Source: Bacillota bacterium
GTDB lineage: Bacteria; Bacillota; Clostridia; Oscillospirales; Acutalibacteraceae
Direction of reading: 5' to 3'
Length of the DNA: 64,000 nt
NCBI GenBank assembly: GCA_023410445.1
Contig: JAEYPT010000001.1
Coordinates: 526,042 to 590,041, forward strand
This document shows, in pieces, positions 62,104 to 64,000 of the stretch. The notes beneath the pieces were generated by a model. It worked only from the letters and a program-made list of their open reading frames with translations. It searched no databases and was not told where the DNA came from. Each line of letters opens with the position of its first letter. The stretch's first letter is position 1. Made by a program: the position numbers and the translations under genes.

Positions 62104-63006
62104 ATGGTACCAACTTATCCCTATCTCGACCATGAGACGAAATGTATGGAAACGCCGATCACGTTTTCGCCTCAACATCAGGACGTTCAGCCGGGTCTGG
62201 AGTATTTGATGAATCCTGCCCCGATTTCCGATAATACGGAATATAAAGGCAATGGAAAGCTAAATGGAAAAATCGCCATTATCACCGGTGGAGACAGTGG
62301 GATCGGACGTGCTATCGCAATCGGATTTGCAAAAGAGGGGGCGGATATGGCCATCGTTTTCACGCCTCGTGAACGCAAGGACGCTGAATTGACCGGAAAG
62401 GCAGTAGAATTCTATGGTCAACACGTGATTTTTGTAGAAGGGGATTTGAGACAGGCTGAGTTTTCAAAGAAGGTTGTAGGGAAGGTTCTGGAGCACTTCG
62501 GGAAAATTGATATTTTAGTCTTAAACCAGGGGGTTCAGTTTCCTCAGAAAAGCATACTGGATATCTCAGACGAACAGCTTGAAAATACGTACCGGACGAA
62601 TGTTTTCCCTCTTTTTTATATGACAAAGGCAGCATTACCTTACCTGAAACCGGGAAGCTCCATTATATCAACAGCATCCGTGACTGCCTACGCAGGTGAG
62701 CCATTGCTGGTGGATTATTCCTCCACCAAAGGTGCAATCGTTTCGTTTACCCGTTCCTTATCTTTACAGCTGGTATCCAAAGGAATACGGGTAAATGCAG
62801 TAGCTCCGGGGCCTATCTGGACTCCGCTCATTGTTTCAAGTTTTTCTGCCGAGTATGTAAAGACTTTTGGATTAGACACCCCAATGAAACGTGCCGGGCA
62901 GCCTTTTGAACTTGCACCGACCTATATTTACCTTGCCAGCGATGATTCTTCTTATGTCACCGGTCAAGTACTACATGTTAATGGCGGGACAATAACGGAA
63001 ACTTAA
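62104..63006 (+). CDS. SDR-family oxidoreductase, YhxC/YghA-like
   Basis: NAD(P)-dependent short-chain dehydrogenase of 300 residues. An N-terminal extension of about 50 residues (rich in Pro, as in general-stress YdaD/YhxC-type proteins) precedes the Rossmann fold. Cofactor motif TGGDSGIGRAIAIGFA; the NNAG position reads VLNQGVQ; catalytic Ser in STASVTAYAG and the Y-x3-K motif in DYSSTKGA; VNAVAPGPIWTPL follows. GGGAGC stands nine bases before the ATG. The natural substrate is unknown; relatives are linked with general stress and alcohol or aldehyde reduction. Confidence 0.92.
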   Translation: MVPTYPYLDHETKCMETPITFSPQHQDVQPGLEYLMNPAPISDNTEYKGNGKLNGKIAIITGGDSGIGRAIAIGFAKEGADMAIVFTPRERKDAELTGKAVEFYGQHVIFVEGDLRQAEFSKKVVGKVLEHFGKIDILVLNQGVQFPQKSILDISDEQLENTYRTNVFPLFYMTKAALPYLKPGSSIISTASVTAYAGEPLLVDYSSTKGAIVSFTRSLSLQLVSKGIRVNAVAPGPIWTPLIVSSFSAEYVKTFGLDTPMKRAGQPFELAPTYIYLASDDSSYVTGQVLHVNGGTITET

Positions 63007-63470
63007 GGCAGCATTGTGATTAAGGCCTATTGCTTTGTTGAATCAAAACGTTCCTGCCACCGGATAGATGGGAGAACTAACTAAACGAATATTCTTATTG
63101 AATCTGTGTATTCTAATTGTATCTCCTGTTTTTTACTTCTGTTCCTCCCCGGAAGCAATCGGCTGCCGGGGATTTTATATCTTCATAAAACAAGCTTCCG
63201 GATTGCTCCAGAAGCCTGCACACAAAGGGGACAATATTTACAACAGCTGAGTGTAGTTACACGCTCGATAATAAAATATGTCCGTCTATATATATTGGTT
63301 ACAAAATATTACTGCGGAAAATTATTATATATTGATTTCACCTATTCCTGTTAATGATGTTCCGACTTAGAATAATTTCCTTCCCCAGAAAACGAGAATA
63401 TGGTTAGGACCTCTTGCTGTAGTCTATGCAACAACAAGAGGCCTTAATGGGACTTTTGCCTTATTCGAAC
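63007..63470. other. Convergent intergenic region with two stem-loops
   Basis: A 464-base gap. CCCCGG/CCGGGG (63147-63152, 63166-63171) followed by ATTTTATAT looks like the terminator of the SDR gene. An 11-bp stem with one mismatch (63410-63420, 63431-63441) lies 30 bases after the GerW stop. No gene is supported. Confidence 0.6.
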
Positions 63471-63881
63471 TTACCCTTGAGACTGTGCGGTCTGTGAACC
63501 GCTTTGCTTATTTTGATTCATACTTGAAACAATCTGAGGAATTTTTTCAACCAATTGGCTTGCACTGTTTGCGCTCATTGCAAGCATGGAAATATCCTGA
63601 CTCTGGCTGTCGAAAACGATTACCGCTTCCGTATTCAGCTTAGCACCGAGCCCAAGGGCCCCGGAACCGGTATTGGAGCTTCCTTCCGCCGCAGATGCAG
63701 CGTTCGTTTGGTTTTTCATGGAAGCATTGCCGCCGCCATAGCCAATCGTGACAGAAACAATTGGCATAAGCGTTTTATTTCCCTGAGTTACAGGTTTGCC
63801 GATTACTCCTTCATTTTGAGTGAAGTTTTCCAGACTGTGAAATAAGGTGTCTACATTTTCAGAAATACTTAACGGTTCCAT
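63471..63881 (-). CDS. Spore protein GerW/YtfJ family
   Basis: Protein of 136 residues matching the YtfJ/GerW spore family. The N terminus (ISENVDTLFHSLENFTQNEGVIGKPV) and the core strands (TLMPIVSVTIGYGGG, EAVIVFDSQSQDISML) are typical; the Gly/Ser/Ala-rich loop between them is usual too. In Bacillus the protein is a spore component needed for germination with some nutrients. It implies that the organism forms endospores. AAAAGGAGTG precedes the ATG. The upstream 119 bases up to the window end show no clear sporulation sigma promoter by eye. Confidence 0.9.
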   Translation of the reverse strand: MEPLSISENVDTLFHSLENFTQNEGVIGKPVTQGNKTLMPIVSVTIGYGGGNASMKNQTNAASAAEGSSNTGSGALGLGAKLNTEAVIVFDSQSQDISMLAMSANSASQLVEKIPQIVSSMNQNKQSGSQTAQSQG

Positions 63882-64000
63882 ATCTTTGCACTCCTTTTCT
63901 TGTGGGATAATAGATTTACAATTGTTTTCCCAAAATTCAGTTTTGATTGAGCGTTTATAACCAGATATTCATGATCGGAAAAAAAGTCTGGAGTCGCTAT

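Noticed and set aside
63068..63250. Plus-strand frame of 60 codons after the SDR gene
   Set aside because: It contains the likely terminator hairpin and has no ribosome binding site or domain.

Overview
The window looks like a chromosomal piece of a spore-forming, anaerobic, low-to-mid GC Firmicute of class Clostridia, most likely an Oscillospirales/Ruminococcaceae-type carbohydrate fermenter. Support for this: a GerW/YtfJ sporulation protein, strong AGGAGG-type ribosome binding sites with several TTG and GTG starts, AraC-type YesN/YesM two-component systems, many sugar importers and Big_2 surface domains. The placement is inferred from gene content, not from a marker gene.

Layout. 1-1739: OmpR-type response regulator and a sensor kinase cut by the window edge. 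1931-7695 (minus): arabinoside operon with a GH51 arabinofuranosidase, a binding lipoprotein, two permeases and an ArsR-like regulator. 8261-12015: a mixed accessory block (esterase, TfoX-like gene broken by a stop codon, GNAT, CDP-alcohol phosphatidyltransferase, radical SAM). 12283-15563: MarR regulator divergent from an ATC-hydrolase-like gene, a flavoprotein and a one-domain ferredoxin. 15774-21859: a large secreted papain-like protease with tandem Ig-like repeats, a broken Big_2 relic and a glycosyltransferase. 22234-31908: two-component system, a catalytically degenerate RbsA-like protein, a ribose-type ABC importer, a SIS isomerase and a ROK kinase. 32255-33767: DMT transporter and GNAT. 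34380-40831: a second ribose/xylose-type importer with an alpha/beta hydrolase, divergent from a LacI regulator. 40946-41651: XRE plus DUF2975. 42467-49753: copper handling (DUF2318, HMA-SafE-cupredoxin fusion, CopA, lipoprotein, two-component system). 50326-60178: an apparently self-contained PTS with its own HPr and EI, a 6-phospho-beta-glycosidase, a C-S lyase-like enzyme and RidA, controlled by a PRD regulator. 60693-60769: initiator tRNA-fMet. 60770-62100: a decayed region with repeat arrays. 62104-63881: an SDR oxidoreductase and GerW.

Main themes. Four sugar uptake modules each sit beside their own regulator and catabolic enzymes. The two strongest candidates for undescribed biology are the 22.2-31.9 kb locus, where a short-loop kinase is translationally coupled to an ABC protein that has lost every ATPase motif, and the 50.3-60.2 kb PTS locus, where HPr keeps His15 but has Gln at position 46 and the operon carries lyase and RidA genes.
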